In this document: positions 1 through 7,976 of the stretch, in pieces
Numbering within the stretch: the first letter of the stretch is position 1
Layout: each line of letters starts with the position of its first letter
From: Chitinophagaceae bacterium
GTDB taxonomy: Bacteria > Bacteroidota > Bacteroidia > Chitinophagales > Chitinophagaceae
Length of the DNA stretch: 64,000 nt
Assembly (NCBI GenBank): GCA_013140985.1
Contig: JABFRU010000023.1
Span: 1 to 64,000, forward strand
Direction: 5' to 3'
Notes under the pieces: model-generated
Database searches by the model: none
Seen by the model: only the letters and a program-made list of their open reading frames with translations
Told to the model about the DNA's origin: nothing
Program-made: the position numbers and the translations under genes

Positions 1-1
1 G

Positions 2-244
2 CTGGCTATGTCTGTTGCTACTGTCTGGTTGAATTCTGTAACAGGAACCGGCAATACCAAAATTAATCTTGCCATTGAGATAGTCACTATTTTACTATAC
101 ACTATTTATATATACCTGGTATTGGAAGTATGGGACATGAACCTTGTTTGGGCATGGGCGTCTGAACTGTTATACTGGTCTGTACTTTTTATTCTTTCCT
201 TTTTATATATCAGGAGTGGTAAATGGAAGAAAAAAGTGATCTGA
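2..244 (+). CDS. MATE family efflux transporter, C-terminal fragment (gene starts before the window)
   Basis: Only the last ~80 codons are present; the frame is open to the left edge. The visible part contains the NSVTGTGNT segment followed by two hydrophobic helices and a short basic tail (KWKKK), which is how Bacteroidota MATE proteins end. MATE proteins are inner-membrane antiporters that export cationic drugs or metabolites using a Na+ or H+ gradient. The stop codon abuts the stop of the convergent gene at 245, with no room for a separate terminator. The family call rests on a remembered resemblance to NorM-like C-termini; the substrate cannot be inferred. Confidence 0.75.
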   Translation: MAMSVATVWLNSVTGTGNTKINLAIEIVTILLYTIYIYLVLEVWDMNLVWAWASELLYWSVLFILSFLYIRSGKWKKKVI

Positions 245-664
245 TCATTTGTAATAATAAGTAATCGAGTTTTCTTTTATTTCAAAATAACAATTAGAAG
301 CCTGTTGAGCCTGCACTGTTGCCGCCACAAATTCCAATATCTCTTTTCTTCTTGCTAATGGCGTTTTAGTAAAGGCGACCCATTGTGCTTCGGTTGGGAT
401 ATCAATATAGACGAGGCAATTACCGCCGCCCATTTCATGATAGAATTCAATTCTTGTATCGCTGTCTATATAAATAACCGAGCCTGATCTTACATTACCA
501 GTGTATTCGACCCTCCGGCTGAATTTTTGCTGGAGCTCTTTGTTTAATTTTTCCCGAAGGATAAGATCCTCATCCGGAATAATATTTCCAAACCCATCTT
601 TGTAAACTATACGTTTAGCTTTTTTATTCATCATCAAATTTGCAAATTTACTCAAAAGCTTCAT
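245..664 (-). CDS. Hypothetical protein, 139 aa, following the S1/P1 nuclease gene
   Basis: No family was recognised. The protein is soluble-looking, with no signal peptide or membrane helix. It has a basic N-terminus, a mixed alpha/beta middle containing a glycine cluster (EMGGGN), and a tyrosine-rich end (ITYYYK). The ATG at 664 lies inside the end of the upstream S1/P1 nuclease gene (17-base overlap), so the two are probably translated together. Internal ATGs at codons 11 and 12 would remove the overlap and are possible alternative starts. It is kept as a real gene because it fills the space between two convergent genes and has ordinary amino-acid composition. Confidence 0.6.
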   Translation of the reverse strand: MKLLSKFANLMMNKKAKRIVYKDGFGNIIPDEDLILREKLNKELQQKFSRRVEYTGNVRSGSVIYIDSDTRIEFYHEMGGGNCLVYIDIPTEAQWVAFTKTPLARRKEILEFVAATVQAQQASNCYFEIKENSITYYYK

Positions 665-1454
665 TCAGCATCTTCGCCAACCTCACGCCCCCTTTCAATA
701 ATTGCTGATCCAGGTCTTTTTGAAAAATATAATTGTATTTATAACCCAGCTTCCCGTCGGCAGGAACAGAGGCATAAACCTTATTGGCCAAAACATAGGA
801 ATCATAGAACCAATCTTCCAATGCAGAATTCTGCCACTCCGCTATTTGCTCTTCTGAAACTATATCAAGTACCGTTGCATATTCTGTATAACTGTATTGC
901 TGAAACTCGACCAAAGAGTTATCCCATACAGAATGAAGATTGGTTGCTTTATCAAACCAGGAAACATTGATCCTGTTCCCTCCAAGATCTTCTGCCCTGC
1001 CTACATGCAACGGCTGATGAAGATCGCCAACAAAATGCAGCAGGAAACGCAAAGCGATCTGTCTTTTCTCAGCGGTCAATGATTCATCTTTTAACTGATC
1101 AGTCATTGCTTTGATCTGTGTATATAAATTTTCTCCCTTTAGATTCCTTAAACTATCAACAAATACTTCTTTGGAAAGATTGCCCGGTATATTCACATAA
1201 TGCCATTTGGAAGCCATGGCCCATGTGCCGGTAGTGTCTGATTTGATGAAGTCTGGCCAGTTGGCCCACATGGCAAGATTCTCCCGGCCGATCAGTCCCT
1301 TTAATCCCTTTTTTGCTTTTTTGGATAAATGCCGTTCGGCTATTTCTGCTACTACCCGGTGACCCGTCACTCCCCAGCAAAAGGCAGACAAAGGAGCAAA
1401 GAGTAGTCCAATAAATAAAATTCTTCTGGTATTTGAGAACAATGATCTTTTCAT
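648..1454 (-). CDS. S1/P1-type zinc nuclease, secreted
   Basis: A 268-residue protein with an N-terminal signal sequence (about residues 1-26) ending just before the mature Trp27, as in S1/P1 nucleases, where the N-terminal Trp itself binds zinc. All nine expected zinc ligands can be read: W27 and H32 in WGVTGH, D68 in NWPDF, H85 in WHYVN, H140, D144 and H150 in LLHFVGDLHQPLH, and H174 and D178 in NLHSVWDN. The family hydrolyses single-stranded DNA and RNA and 3'-nucleotides, and here would act in the periplasm or outside the cell, probably in nutrient or phosphate scavenging. Length matches the family. Confidence 0.93.
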   Translation of the reverse strand: MKRSLFSNTRRILFIGLLFAPLSAFCWGVTGHRVVAEIAERHLSKKAKKGLKGLIGRENLAMWANWPDFIKSDTTGTWAMASKWHYVNIPGNLSKEVFVDSLRNLKGENLYTQIKAMTDQLKDESLTAEKRQIALRFLLHFVGDLHQPLHVGRAEDLGGNRINVSWFDKATNLHSVWDNSLVEFQQYSYTEYATVLDIVSEEQIAEWQNSALEDWFYDSYVLANKVYASVPADGKLGYKYNYIFQKDLDQQLLKGGVRLAKMLNEAFE

Positions 1455-1535
1455 ACTGAACGATTTTGATAAACAAATTTCATGTAAAAAAACATTCGTT
1501 CAGCATTATTATTTGAACGAAAAAAGCAAATGATC

Positions 1536-2555
1536 TCAGTTAGAAAAAGCAAGGTCCTTTTTGTCTTTTATTTGCAACCGGTAACGAAGTATCACATCAT
1601 CATTATATAAAAGATAAAGCCATTTAATACCAGGAGAGTTGACATGATAAGTATAACTCGTTTTGCTGTTTATTATTTCAGATGGTTTCAGTAAGATACT
1701 GCTGGCTGTTTTATAAACAGATGTATCAGGGAAAAGGTCTGAAAAAATGTTATGATCTCTTTGAATGTTCGCTGACTCGATCTCAAAGTTAAGCGTATCC
1801 CCTTCAGCGGCTTCCAGCAAACCTTTTGCAGGACTGTAAGACCTGATACTATACTTGACAAAAGTTTTCTGTTTGTATGGAGAGATCCTGAATTCCGGCA
1901 TCAGCGGAGGATCGTCCATCAATGTCCATCGCAGATTATCCGGGTAATGTTCTTCAATGAATTTTTCAGGGGCAGGCATAAAATAGTTTTCATCAAATTC
2001 CTGTATGAATTCATCCCCTCCCCTGGTTACATAACCGCTGGCCCATGTTACATCCATTAATTCCCATTTGGTATCAACAAAAACCACATTCCATGTATGA
2101 TTGGAACCAAAGCGACGCATACCCTTACTGCCTCTTGCGTAACCAGTGATAACTTCTGCTTGTATGCCCGCATGCAGGCAAAGTGTTTTGAACAACCTCG
2201 CATAGCCATCACAGGCGGCAACCCCATTTCCTAAAACATCATCAGCTACTCTTTCATCCAGCGGTTTTAATGCGAAAGTATCTGCCGGATCATCTTTGAT
2301 CTTTGACATTACCCCGGGATGCCTTGCATTGCTCCTTACTTTATAAAAGATATTATCAGCAACCCAGCGAAAAATAGCTCTTACTTTTTCAAGATCAGTT
2401 GAATACCCATCCACTAATTGCCTGCTAAGAGTTTCAGCATCTGCTGTTTTAATTGATCGCACTTTCCTGTCAATAATACCAAGATCAACTTTGCTGTTTT
2501 GACAAAAAATAGTGGAGGAAAATAAAATCGACGATATGGTCAATAGTTTCTCCAT
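1536..2555 (-). CDS. Secreted transglutaminase-like (papain-fold) protein
   Basis: Starting from the ATG at 2555 the protein has 339 residues and begins with a clean signal peptide (MEKLLTISSILFSSTIFCQ). An ATG ten codons upstream is also open but would bury that signal. The transglutaminase-like core carries the Cys-His-Asp triad: C115 in AACDGYA, H153 in SNHTWN and D168 in LMDVTW. The family includes peptidases and amidases as well as true transglutaminases. A C-terminal region (about 210-339) looks like a beta-rich domain with no recognised function. Location is periplasm or outer surface; the substrate is unknown. Confidence 0.85.
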   Translation of the reverse strand: MEKLLTISSILFSSTIFCQNSKVDLGIIDRKVRSIKTADAETLSRQLVDGYSTDLEKVRAIFRWVADNIFYKVRSNARHPGVMSKIKDDPADTFALKPLDERVADDVLGNGVAACDGYARLFKTLCLHAGIQAEVITGYARGSKGMRRFGSNHTWNVVFVDTKWELMDVTWASGYVTRGGDEFIQEFDENYFMPAPEKFIEEHYPDNLRWTLMDDPPLMPEFRISPYKQKTFVKYSIRSYSPAKGLLEAAEGDTLNFEIESANIQRDHNIFSDLFPDTSVYKTASSILLKPSEIINSKTSYTYHVNSPGIKWLYLLYNDDVILRYRLQIKDKKDLAFSN

Positions 2556-2624
2556 AAACAGGAAGCCTTCTAAAGTTACTGCCAAAACATTTTACTGGCA
2601 AGCCGCTTGTGTAACTTAAAGTAA

Positions 2625-3245
2625 CTACCTGTACTTATTCCACAATTTGAAGAACTTATAATTAAAACTCAGCGAAAAAAGCAAATGCCCGTCCACATGA
2701 GAATGATCCTCCCTGCTAATGTGTACATGTTCATGTCCGGGATGAAAGTCCGTCTCAATACCTTTCCCAAAATGGAGCATATACTGGCCGGATAAAGAAC
2801 AATCCAGTTTGGGTGTAATATTAATATGCGTTCCAAGTCCTGCCTGTGTTGCCATGCTAAGCCTGTCGGCAGAATTGGCTTTATTATCTTTCTCGGATAC
2901 TTTACTATAGTCAAAACAATGACCGACGATAAGATAGGGTTGCAATAAACGATCGAAAAGGTGATTGTTGCGGGTATATAACATCACCGACCAGCCAATA
3001 TGATAATCGTTTTTAAAAGTGAGGCCGGTCTTTGAAGTGATATAGTCAAAATACCATTCTGTATTAAGCCGATTGCTGAATTGAATACGGAATTGCCCGC
3101 CTATCCCAATTCCTGTTGCTTCATCTTCCTCAAACATACTGATAGTGTTCCGGGTGCCGAGGCTGAATGTTCCGGCATTCTTTTGCGCAAACAGGCATGA
3201 GGAGATAAGCAGCAGTATTGCTGTTATAGCCAAGCGATATTTCAT
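2625..3245 (-). CDS. Outer-membrane beta-barrel-like protein
   Basis: A 206-residue protein with a signal peptide ending in FAQ (residues 1-21), followed by alternating polar/aromatic strands (IGIGGQFRIQF, TEWYFDYI, LDCSLSGQYMLHF) and a final strand ending in aromatic residues, typical of small outer-membrane barrels. A histidine-rich loop (HPGHEHVHISREDHSHVDGH, about residues 167-186) might bind metal; that is inference only. It stands alone on the minus strand, 39 bases upstream of the transglutaminase-like gene, with which it may be co-transcribed. Confidence 0.7.
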   Translation of the reverse strand: MKYRLAITAILLLISSCLFAQKNAGTFSLGTRNTISMFEEDEATGIGIGGQFRIQFSNRLNTEWYFDYITSKTGLTFKNDYHIGWSVMLYTRNNHLFDRLLQPYLIVGHCFDYSKVSEKDNKANSADRLSMATQAGLGTHINITPKLDCSLSGQYMLHFGKGIETDFHPGHEHVHISREDHSHVDGHLLFSLSFNYKFFKLWNKYR

Positions 3246-3367
3246 GTGCAGAGGTTTTAGAGTAGAGATGTGCTTTGCCGGGGAATTTGAAAGTAAACGG
3301 GCGGCAATTCTATTTATTGTTTTATCCCTGTTAACAATAACCAGTAAACAATATCGAAGCTCTCAAG

Positions 3368-3375
3368 TATATTTG
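3368..3375 (+). promoter_or_regulatory. Bacteroidota -7 promoter element (TATATTTG)
   Basis: The octamer TATATTTG fits the Bacteroidota sigma-A -7 consensus TAnnTTTG. It lies 19 bases before the ATG of the small lysine/glycine-rich protein at 3395. No clear TTTG was seen at the -33 position, so the assignment rests on the -7 box and its spacing. Confidence 0.45.
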
Positions 3376-3394
3376 TACAATAAAAATATACCTC

Positions 3395-3550
3395 ATGTCA
3401 TTAATGAACCAGGGCAACAAAGACAAAAAGAAAGGAAATAAAAACAATCCGGGGAGCAAAGCACAGGGCTCCAAATTTATTGCCAAGCCCGGAAAAGCTT
3501 CTGGCTTTTCTGTAAAACCACATAAGGCCGGTGGAACAAGAGGCAGCTAA
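3395..3550 (+). CDS. Small basic Lys/Gly-rich protein, 51 aa
   Basis: An open frame from ATG 3395 to TAA 3550 encodes a 51-residue, strongly basic, low-complexity protein (many Lys, Gly, Asn and Ser; KDKKKGNKNN near the N-terminus; KPHKAGGTRGS at the C-terminus). It has its own promoter-like box just upstream and ends 9 bases before the convergent response-regulator gene. Small basic proteins of this composition are common in Bacteroidota and may bind nucleic acids, but no family or function was recognised. The call rests on the promoter, the position and the strong compositional bias. Confidence 0.5.
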   Translation: MSLMNQGNKDKKKGNKNNPGSKAQGSKFIAKPGKASGFSVKPHKAGGTRGS

Positions 3551-3559
3551 TGCTGAACC

Positions 3560-4282
3560 TTATCTTTTCAGAAATTTTCCTTTGAGCAATCTGTCCATCA
3601 CCTCATCTTTCAGGTTGCGGCTGATGGGGATATGATGCTGACCGATACGTATATCATTTCCTTCGATGCTTTCAATTTTTGCGGCAGCAACGATATAAGA
3701 TTTATGTGTTTTTATGAATGTGGATGAAGGCAGGTAATCTTCCACGGCTTTAAAGGTGAGATAAGTAATGTATTTTCTGTCGCTGGTATGAATAACGACA
3801 TAGTTCTGTAGCGCTTCGGCAAAAAGAATCTCATTGTATCCGATCTTCACTAACCTGTTATCTGCTTTGATAAAAAAATAATCGGCAGCCCCGCTTGCAG
3901 ATCCTGCAATGTTCTTTTCCCTTACTTCATAAAATTCTTTGGCCCGCAAAGCTGCTTTCAAAAAACGTTCAAATGAAATGGGTTTGACCAGGTAATCCAA
4001 TGCATTTACTTCAAAACCATCCAATGCATATTGCGGGTAAGCAGTCGTAAAAATAACCGGTGGAGGGTTTTGCAGGGTCTTAAAAAAATCAAGCCCCGTG
4101 ATCCTGGGCATTTGTATATCGAGAAAAAGCAACTGCACTTCACCTTTGCTGATGAGCCCAGTAGCCGCCAGCGGACTGTCAAACTCCCCGATGAGATTCA
4201 AAAAGTCAGCATCGGCCACATATTCTTTCAACCCTTTTCTTGCCAGCGGTTCATCATCAATGATAACACAGTTTATAGTCAT
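3560..4282 (-). CDS. LytTR-family DNA-binding response regulator
   Basis: A 240-residue two-domain regulator. The receiver domain (about 1-120) has the acidic pair D9/D10, the phospho-acceptor D55 in LFLDIQMP, the Thr of FTTAYP and K100 in YLVKP. The LytTR DNA-binding domain (about 130-238) includes the typical FIKTHKSYIV segment. It is the output partner of the LytS-type kinase just upstream on the same strand (93-base gap). No target promoters with paired LytTR sites were identified. Pairs of this type are usual in Bacteroidota. Confidence 0.93.
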   Translation of the reverse strand: MTINCVIIDDEPLARKGLKEYVADADFLNLIGEFDSPLAATGLISKGEVQLLFLDIQMPRITGLDFFKTLQNPPPVIFTTAYPQYALDGFEVNALDYLVKPISFERFLKAALRAKEFYEVREKNIAGSASGAADYFFIKADNRLVKIGYNEILFAEALQNYVVIHTSDRKYITYLTFKAVEDYLPSSTFIKTHKSYIVAAAKIESIEGNDIRIGQHHIPISRNLKDEVMDRLLKGKFLKR

Positions 4283-4375
4283 GTCTATATTTTTATTGTA
4301 TTATTTGTCACATGGAATTTGCAATAAAATTTTCATCGCTGGTGTCATAATAGCCCGAAAATTGTATGGCTCATT

Positions 4376-5404
4376 TCATGATGTTTGCAGTTTTAATGTC
4401 ACTGAAAATAGTTGATCCGTTTCAGCAATGCTTAATTCATGTTTGCCGGGATAAAGTAGTTCCAGCCTTCTTCTTACATTGGTGAGCCCGATGCCACCCT
4501 GCTTTTGCACAGTGGCCTTTTCTCTCTCTTTTGAATTCTCAATAGTAAATAAGAGAGTACCATTATTACGGCCTATATCCAACTTTATAAAATTGGTCTT
4601 ATCGCTGTTATGAGAAATATGCTTGAATGCATTCTCCACGAAAGGGATCAATAAAAGCGGCTCGATCCGGAAGCCTTTTATGTCGGCTGAATAGTTGAAT
4701 TGTACAGAATATTTCTCATCCTTTCTTAGTTGCTGGAGATCTACATAATCTTTCAGGTACATCAGTTCCTTTTCAATTGGAATTTTGTCATCATTGGCCT
4801 CGTACAATTGGTAGCGGAGCATCTCGGAGAATTTATGCAACGCAGCTCTCGCTTCTGCATTATCCTTATTGATCAAAAAATAAACAGCGTTCAGTGAATT
4901 AAATAGAAAATGCGGATTCATCTGTGATTTTAGAAAATTCAATTCAGTTTCGGCTTTTTCCCTGGCTACTTCTACCATGCGTTGCTGCATTTGCAAATAA
5001 TCAAACACCAGTTGAAATGCAGCGCCGGCTGCCACCAAAAAGAAATCAGAAATGACATTCTCATATATTTTCAGTTTCAGATCGTTCGACCAGCCCAATG
5101 AAACAGGATGACCGGTGATGGCACCGCCGGCATATATTTTTAATAAACTGCTTGCCAGGATCATTAGAATAAAAAGGAAAATGAAAAAAGCATACTTTTT
5201 TTTGTAGAGGAGCCGTGGTATTAATAAGTAATTGGTGATATAAACCATCGCAGCGAGGTCGGCCACTTTCAACAAAGTGATCTGTATTGCGATGGACCGG
5301 GTAGTATAATCCTGGTAACGCAGGTAAAACCATAAACCCAATACCAGCACCCAGAAGAATACATGCTGTAGTTTATATTTCAGAAAGAATGATGCGTTTT
5401 GCAT
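4376..5404 (-). CDS. LytS/YehU-type sensor histidine kinase
   Basis: From the ATG at 5404 the protein has 342 residues: four predicted membrane helices (about 13-29, 44-63, 70-91 and 117-135), a short coiled linker, then a His_kinase domain with H165 in the QMNPHFLFNSLN box and a C-terminal HATPase with the N box PFVENAFKH and a glycine box GGIGLTNVRRR. An upstream in-frame ATG at 5431 adds nine residues before the natural MQNASFFLKY start and is less likely. It has no extracytoplasmic sensor domain, so it probably senses within the membrane. It presumably phosphorylates the LytTR regulator downstream. Confidence 0.92.
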   Translation of the reverse strand: MQNASFFLKYKLQHVFFWVLVLGLWFYLRYQDYTTRSIAIQITLLKVADLAAMVYITNYLLIPRLLYKKKYAFFIFLFILMILASSLLKIYAGGAITGHPVSLGWSNDLKLKIYENVISDFFLVAAGAAFQLVFDYLQMQQRMVEVAREKAETELNFLKSQMNPHFLFNSLNAVYFLINKDNAEARAALHKFSEMLRYQLYEANDDKIPIEKELMYLKDYVDLQQLRKDEKYSVQFNYSADIKGFRIEPLLLIPFVENAFKHISHNSDKTNFIKLDIGRNNGTLLFTIENSKEREKATVQKQGGIGLTNVRRRLELLYPGKHELSIAETDQLFSVTLKLQTS

Positions 5405-5574
5405 ACTGTAAAATAAAAGTACAAATTCCACCGGTTAAAAGTCGTTACACTGCCTGCCTGTTTTACTTGATGAAGAGCAGTATTGCCTTTCATCAGGCCG
5501 GAAACCCTTTTTGTGTAAACAATTTGAAAGAATGTATGATCAAACGGAGCTTTACCAGATCAAAATCAACAGCC

Positions 5575-6225
5575 ATGAAATACAGTTCCTTTGTTCTGAT
5601 CTTTTTATCAACCTTCTCGGTCTGCAGTTGCCAGCAACCTGCTAAAAAAGCTGCCGCCAGTGATATAAAAGTGGGCGGTAATTGCGAGGGATGTGAAGCC
5701 ATTTATGAGAGCCCCATAGCATTTGATCAATTAAAAGAAGTGGATACGCTGCCGGATTTTACTGAAGATGGCCCGAAGCTGGAAGTGAACGGCATTATAT
5801 ATAAAGCAGATGGTAAAACACCGGCGCCGGGAGTTGTGCTTTATATTTATCACACCGATCAAAAAGGAAAATACAGTAAAAAGGGGGATGAAAAAGGCTG
5901 GGGCAAACGCCATGGATATATCCGTGGATGGGTGAAGACAGATCAGAATGGTTTTTATAAATTTTATACACTGGTCCCTGCTTCCTATCCCAACAGCAAT
6001 AATCCAAAACATATACATCCCACAATAAAAGAACCGGGACTCACAGAATACTGGATAGATGAATTTCTTTTTGAAGACGACCCTTTATTACCTGAAGCAG
6101 AAAAAGAAAAACGGCAACCCGTTGGTGGTAATGGCGTTTTAAAAACAGAAATGAAAGATGGAATGCTGAAAGCTACCAGGAATATTATTCTTGGATTGAA
6201 TGTGAGAGATTACCCAAAAAAATAG
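5575..6225 (+). CDS. Intradiol ring-cleavage dioxygenase-like lipoprotein
   Basis: The ATG at 5575 gives 216 residues with a lipoprotein-type signal (hydrophobic stretch, then VCSCQQ). The longer open frame overlaps the divergent kinase gene and lacks a signal at its start. The core is a beta-sandwich of the protocatechuate 3,4-dioxygenase family. The segment ASYPNSNNPKHIHPTI matches the Tyr-(x)n-His-x-His iron-ligand region, and RHGYIRGWVKTDQNGFYKF matches the preceding strand pair. The family cleaves catechols with non-haem Fe(III); anchored extracytoplasmic members of unknown substrate are common in Bacteroidota. Real catechol activity is inference. Confidence 0.75.
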   Translation: MKYSSFVLIFLSTFSVCSCQQPAKKAAASDIKVGGNCEGCEAIYESPIAFDQLKEVDTLPDFTEDGPKLEVNGIIYKADGKTPAPGVVLYIYHTDQKGKYSKKGDEKGWGKRHGYIRGWVKTDQNGFYKFYTLVPASYPNSNNPKHIHPTIKEPGLTEYWIDEFLFEDDPLLPEAEKEKRQPVGGNGVLKTEMKDGMLKATRNIILGLNVRDYPKK

Positions 6226-6230
6226 TTCGT

Positions 6231-6707
6231 TTACTTGAGGTAAAAATCTGCTTTTGCTTTGAAATAGGTAACCCGTGTATCGCCCAAATTTGCGATCAGA
6301 CCTTCTAATACAACATGCCAGAGTTTGGTAGCTTTATCATACGTAGTGACCGCAGTACCATTGCTTACATCAATATAAGCAACATCATCCCCGGAACGGA
6401 ATGAGTATTTGGCACTCATCTCCTTTCTTCCATCATCATCCAGCGATATCTGGTATTTCTTTTTGTTTTTAAAACGGGAGTGGAAAAACATAGTGAAGAA
6501 TTGGTTCTTTTGTTCGATCACCACTACAAAATCGCCATGCGCCCTGTACGTTTTAATTGTTGCTGGCTGGTGAATTATAAAATAATTATTCCCTGTTGCA
6601 GTATCAAGCACTGATACCGGGCACCTGCTATAAAGAGTATCACCTTCTTTTTGAGCATTGGCTCCCAACGATGCAAAAAGAAGAGAAAGAAAGAAAATCT
6701 TTTTCAT
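6231..6707 (-). CDS. Hypothetical secreted protein, 158 aa
   Basis: A signal peptide is clear (MKKIFFLSLLFASLGANAQ). The mature part is beta-rich with no recognised motif: no cysteine pattern beyond a single Cys (SRCPVS) and no membrane helices. The final residues (TYFKAKADFYLK) look like a last strand. It converges on the dioxygenase-like lipoprotein with a 5-base gap and is followed on its upstream side by an inverted-repeat array. Function unknown. Confidence 0.6.
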   Translation of the reverse strand: MKKIFFLSLLFASLGANAQKEGDTLYSRCPVSVLDTATGNNYFIIHQPATIKTYRAHGDFVVVIEQKNQFFTMFFHSRFKNKKKYQISLDDDGRKEMSAKYSFRSGDDVAYIDVSNGTAVTTYDKATKLWHVVLEGLIANLGDTRVTYFKAKADFYLK

Positions 6708-6750
6708 TACAAGGCATTTAAACCAAAAAAATACGAAGAATATTTGATAT

Positions 6751-6850
6751 TGTTTAAGGTTTCATGTCTAAGGTTTAACGTTAGACCAAAATCCAGTATG
6801 AACTTTGCACAACACGACAACATTAAACATTAGACTTTAAACTTTTTAAC
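6751..6850. repeat. Intergenic degenerate short-word inverted repeat
   Basis: The left arm (about 6751-6787) is built from words such as GGTTTAACG and TCTAAGG. The right arm (about 6821-6850) carries the complementary words (CATTAAACATTAGAC, TTTAAAC). The arms flank ~33 bases and could form an imperfect hairpin between the secreted-protein gene and yggS. It is one of about eighteen such loci in the window. Confidence 0.6.
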
Positions 6851-7502
6851 CTCTCGTTCCAAACAAAAGGCTTCCGATCCTCACCATATTACTCCCCTCT
6901 TCTATCGCAATTTTATAATCGCTGCTCATACCCACGGAGAGAATTTGTGGTTTGAAGTTTGAAGTTTGAAGTTGAGCCTGCTTATCGAAAAGGTTTTTCA
7001 GATTGCGAAATTCAGTTCTCACTTTGTCCATATCATCAGTAAAACTCGCCATCCCCATCAGCCCTTTAATCTGCACATTTGCATATCCGCTCATTTGCAC
7101 ATCATTCAACTCTTTCTCATCAAACCCAAACTTTGTTTCTTCTTGTGCGATATGAACCTGGAGCAGGCAATCAACGATCCTCCCCGACTTACCTGCCTCT
7201 TTATTGATCTCCTTCAGCAATTTCAGACTATCAACGCCGTGGATCAGTTGCACAAAGGACACTATTAACTTTACTTTATTGGTTTGCAGGTGACCGATAA
7301 AATGCCAGCGGATATCATTTGGAAGCTGTTTTGCTTTTTCAAGCAGTTCCTGCACATAGTTTTCTCCAAAATCTCTATGGCCTAAATTGTAAAGCTCAAG
7401 AATATCTTCAACAGGTTTTGTTTTGGAAACGGCAACCAATAGTACTTCTTGTAAATCAAGTTCTTTTTTTATCGAATGATATGCGGTTTTATTAATTGCC
7501 AT
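6846..7502 (-). CDS. yggS: YggS/PROSC family PLP-binding protein
   Basis: A 218-residue alanine-racemase-fold protein. The PLP lysine lies in LVAVSKTKP (about residue 27), followed by the family signatures HRDFGENYVQELL and IRWHFIGHLQTNKVK, and near the end SVGMSSDYKIAIEEGSNMVRIG. Members maintain vitamin B6 and amino-acid homeostasis rather than catalysing a known reaction. It is the last gene of a three-gene run with acyl-CoA dehydrogenase and a ComJ-like gene, overlapping the latter by 11 bases. A tandem heptamer array lies in frame near residues 178-185 (QTSNFKPQ), immediately before the conserved SVGMSSD motif. Confidence 0.93.
   Translation of the reverse strand: MAINKTAYHSIKKELDLQEVLLVAVSKTKPVEDILELYNLGHRDFGENYVQELLEKAKQLPNDIRWHFIGHLQTNKVKLIVSFVQLIHGVDSLKLLKEINKEAGKSGRIVDCLLQVHIAQEETKFGFDEKELNDVQMSGYANVQIKGLMGMASFTDDMDKVRTEFRNLKNLFDKQAQLQTSNFKPQILSVGMSSDYKIAIEEGSNMVRIGSLLFGTRG
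6949..6975 (-). repeat. In-frame tandem heptamer (TTTGAAG x3) inside yggS
   Basis: Three exact copies of TTTGAAG occupy 6951-6971 on the plus strand, with partial copies on both sides. On the coding strand they encode part of the polar stretch QTSNFKPQ. The frame is maintained and conserved motifs on either side are intact. Confidence 0.7.
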
Positions 7503-7965
7503 TGCTGCCTTTCATTCTTTTCAGTACTAACCTATCCGTAAAGTTTTGTTTCCAAATTTCTAATAAGTAAAAATCATCCCCTTCATCGCCAATTACAGAA
7601 CCAAGATTGGATGAATATATCCTTATCCTGTAGACTCCAGGGTCAACAGATATTTCCAATTCAGGCTCGTTTGCCATACATGCAATAATCTGAATTATCC
7701 CAGATTTAATATTAATACTTCCTTCAACTACATGGTCATAGTCATTAAAGTCATTTTTATTGCTTGGATTATCAAGAAGTCTTAATTCCGCCCTAACAGT
7801 ACCATAACAGGCTGTTCCGACTGATAGCCTACCAGGTAACATCGAGAGTCTATCTAAAAATGCCTGGTCAGTCCACATCTCTTCAGTTGAATCAAATGAG
7901 ATGTTTTTATCAAAGATGAAAAATTGGTTATAAGAAGAATAAAAATCAAGATTGAAAGCTTTCAT
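7492..7965 (-). CDS. ComJ-like protein (distant resemblance), 157 aa
   Basis: A soluble protein without signal peptide or membrane helix. Its start (SYNQFFIFDK, then MWTDQAFLDRLSMLPGRLSVG) resembles from memory the N-terminal half of Bacillus ComJ, the inhibitor of the competence nuclease NucA, with its YHQF/WTDEA pattern. The end (GVYRIRIYSSNL, GDDFYLLEIW) is a repeated-strand pattern seen in many bacterial immunity-like proteins. It lies 11 bases downstream of the acyl-CoA dehydrogenase and overlaps the start of yggS by 11 bases, so it is probably co-transcribed. No nuclease partner is adjacent. The ComJ assignment is tentative. Confidence 0.5.
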   Translation of the reverse strand: MKAFNLDFYSSYNQFFIFDKNISFDSTEEMWTDQAFLDRLSMLPGRLSVGTACYGTVRAELRLLDNPSNKNDFNDYDHVVEGSINIKSGIIQIIACMANEPELEISVDPGVYRIRIYSSNLGSVIGDEGDDFYLLEIWKQNFTDRLVLKRMKGSNGN

Positions 7966-7976
7966 ATCAAGAAGAA

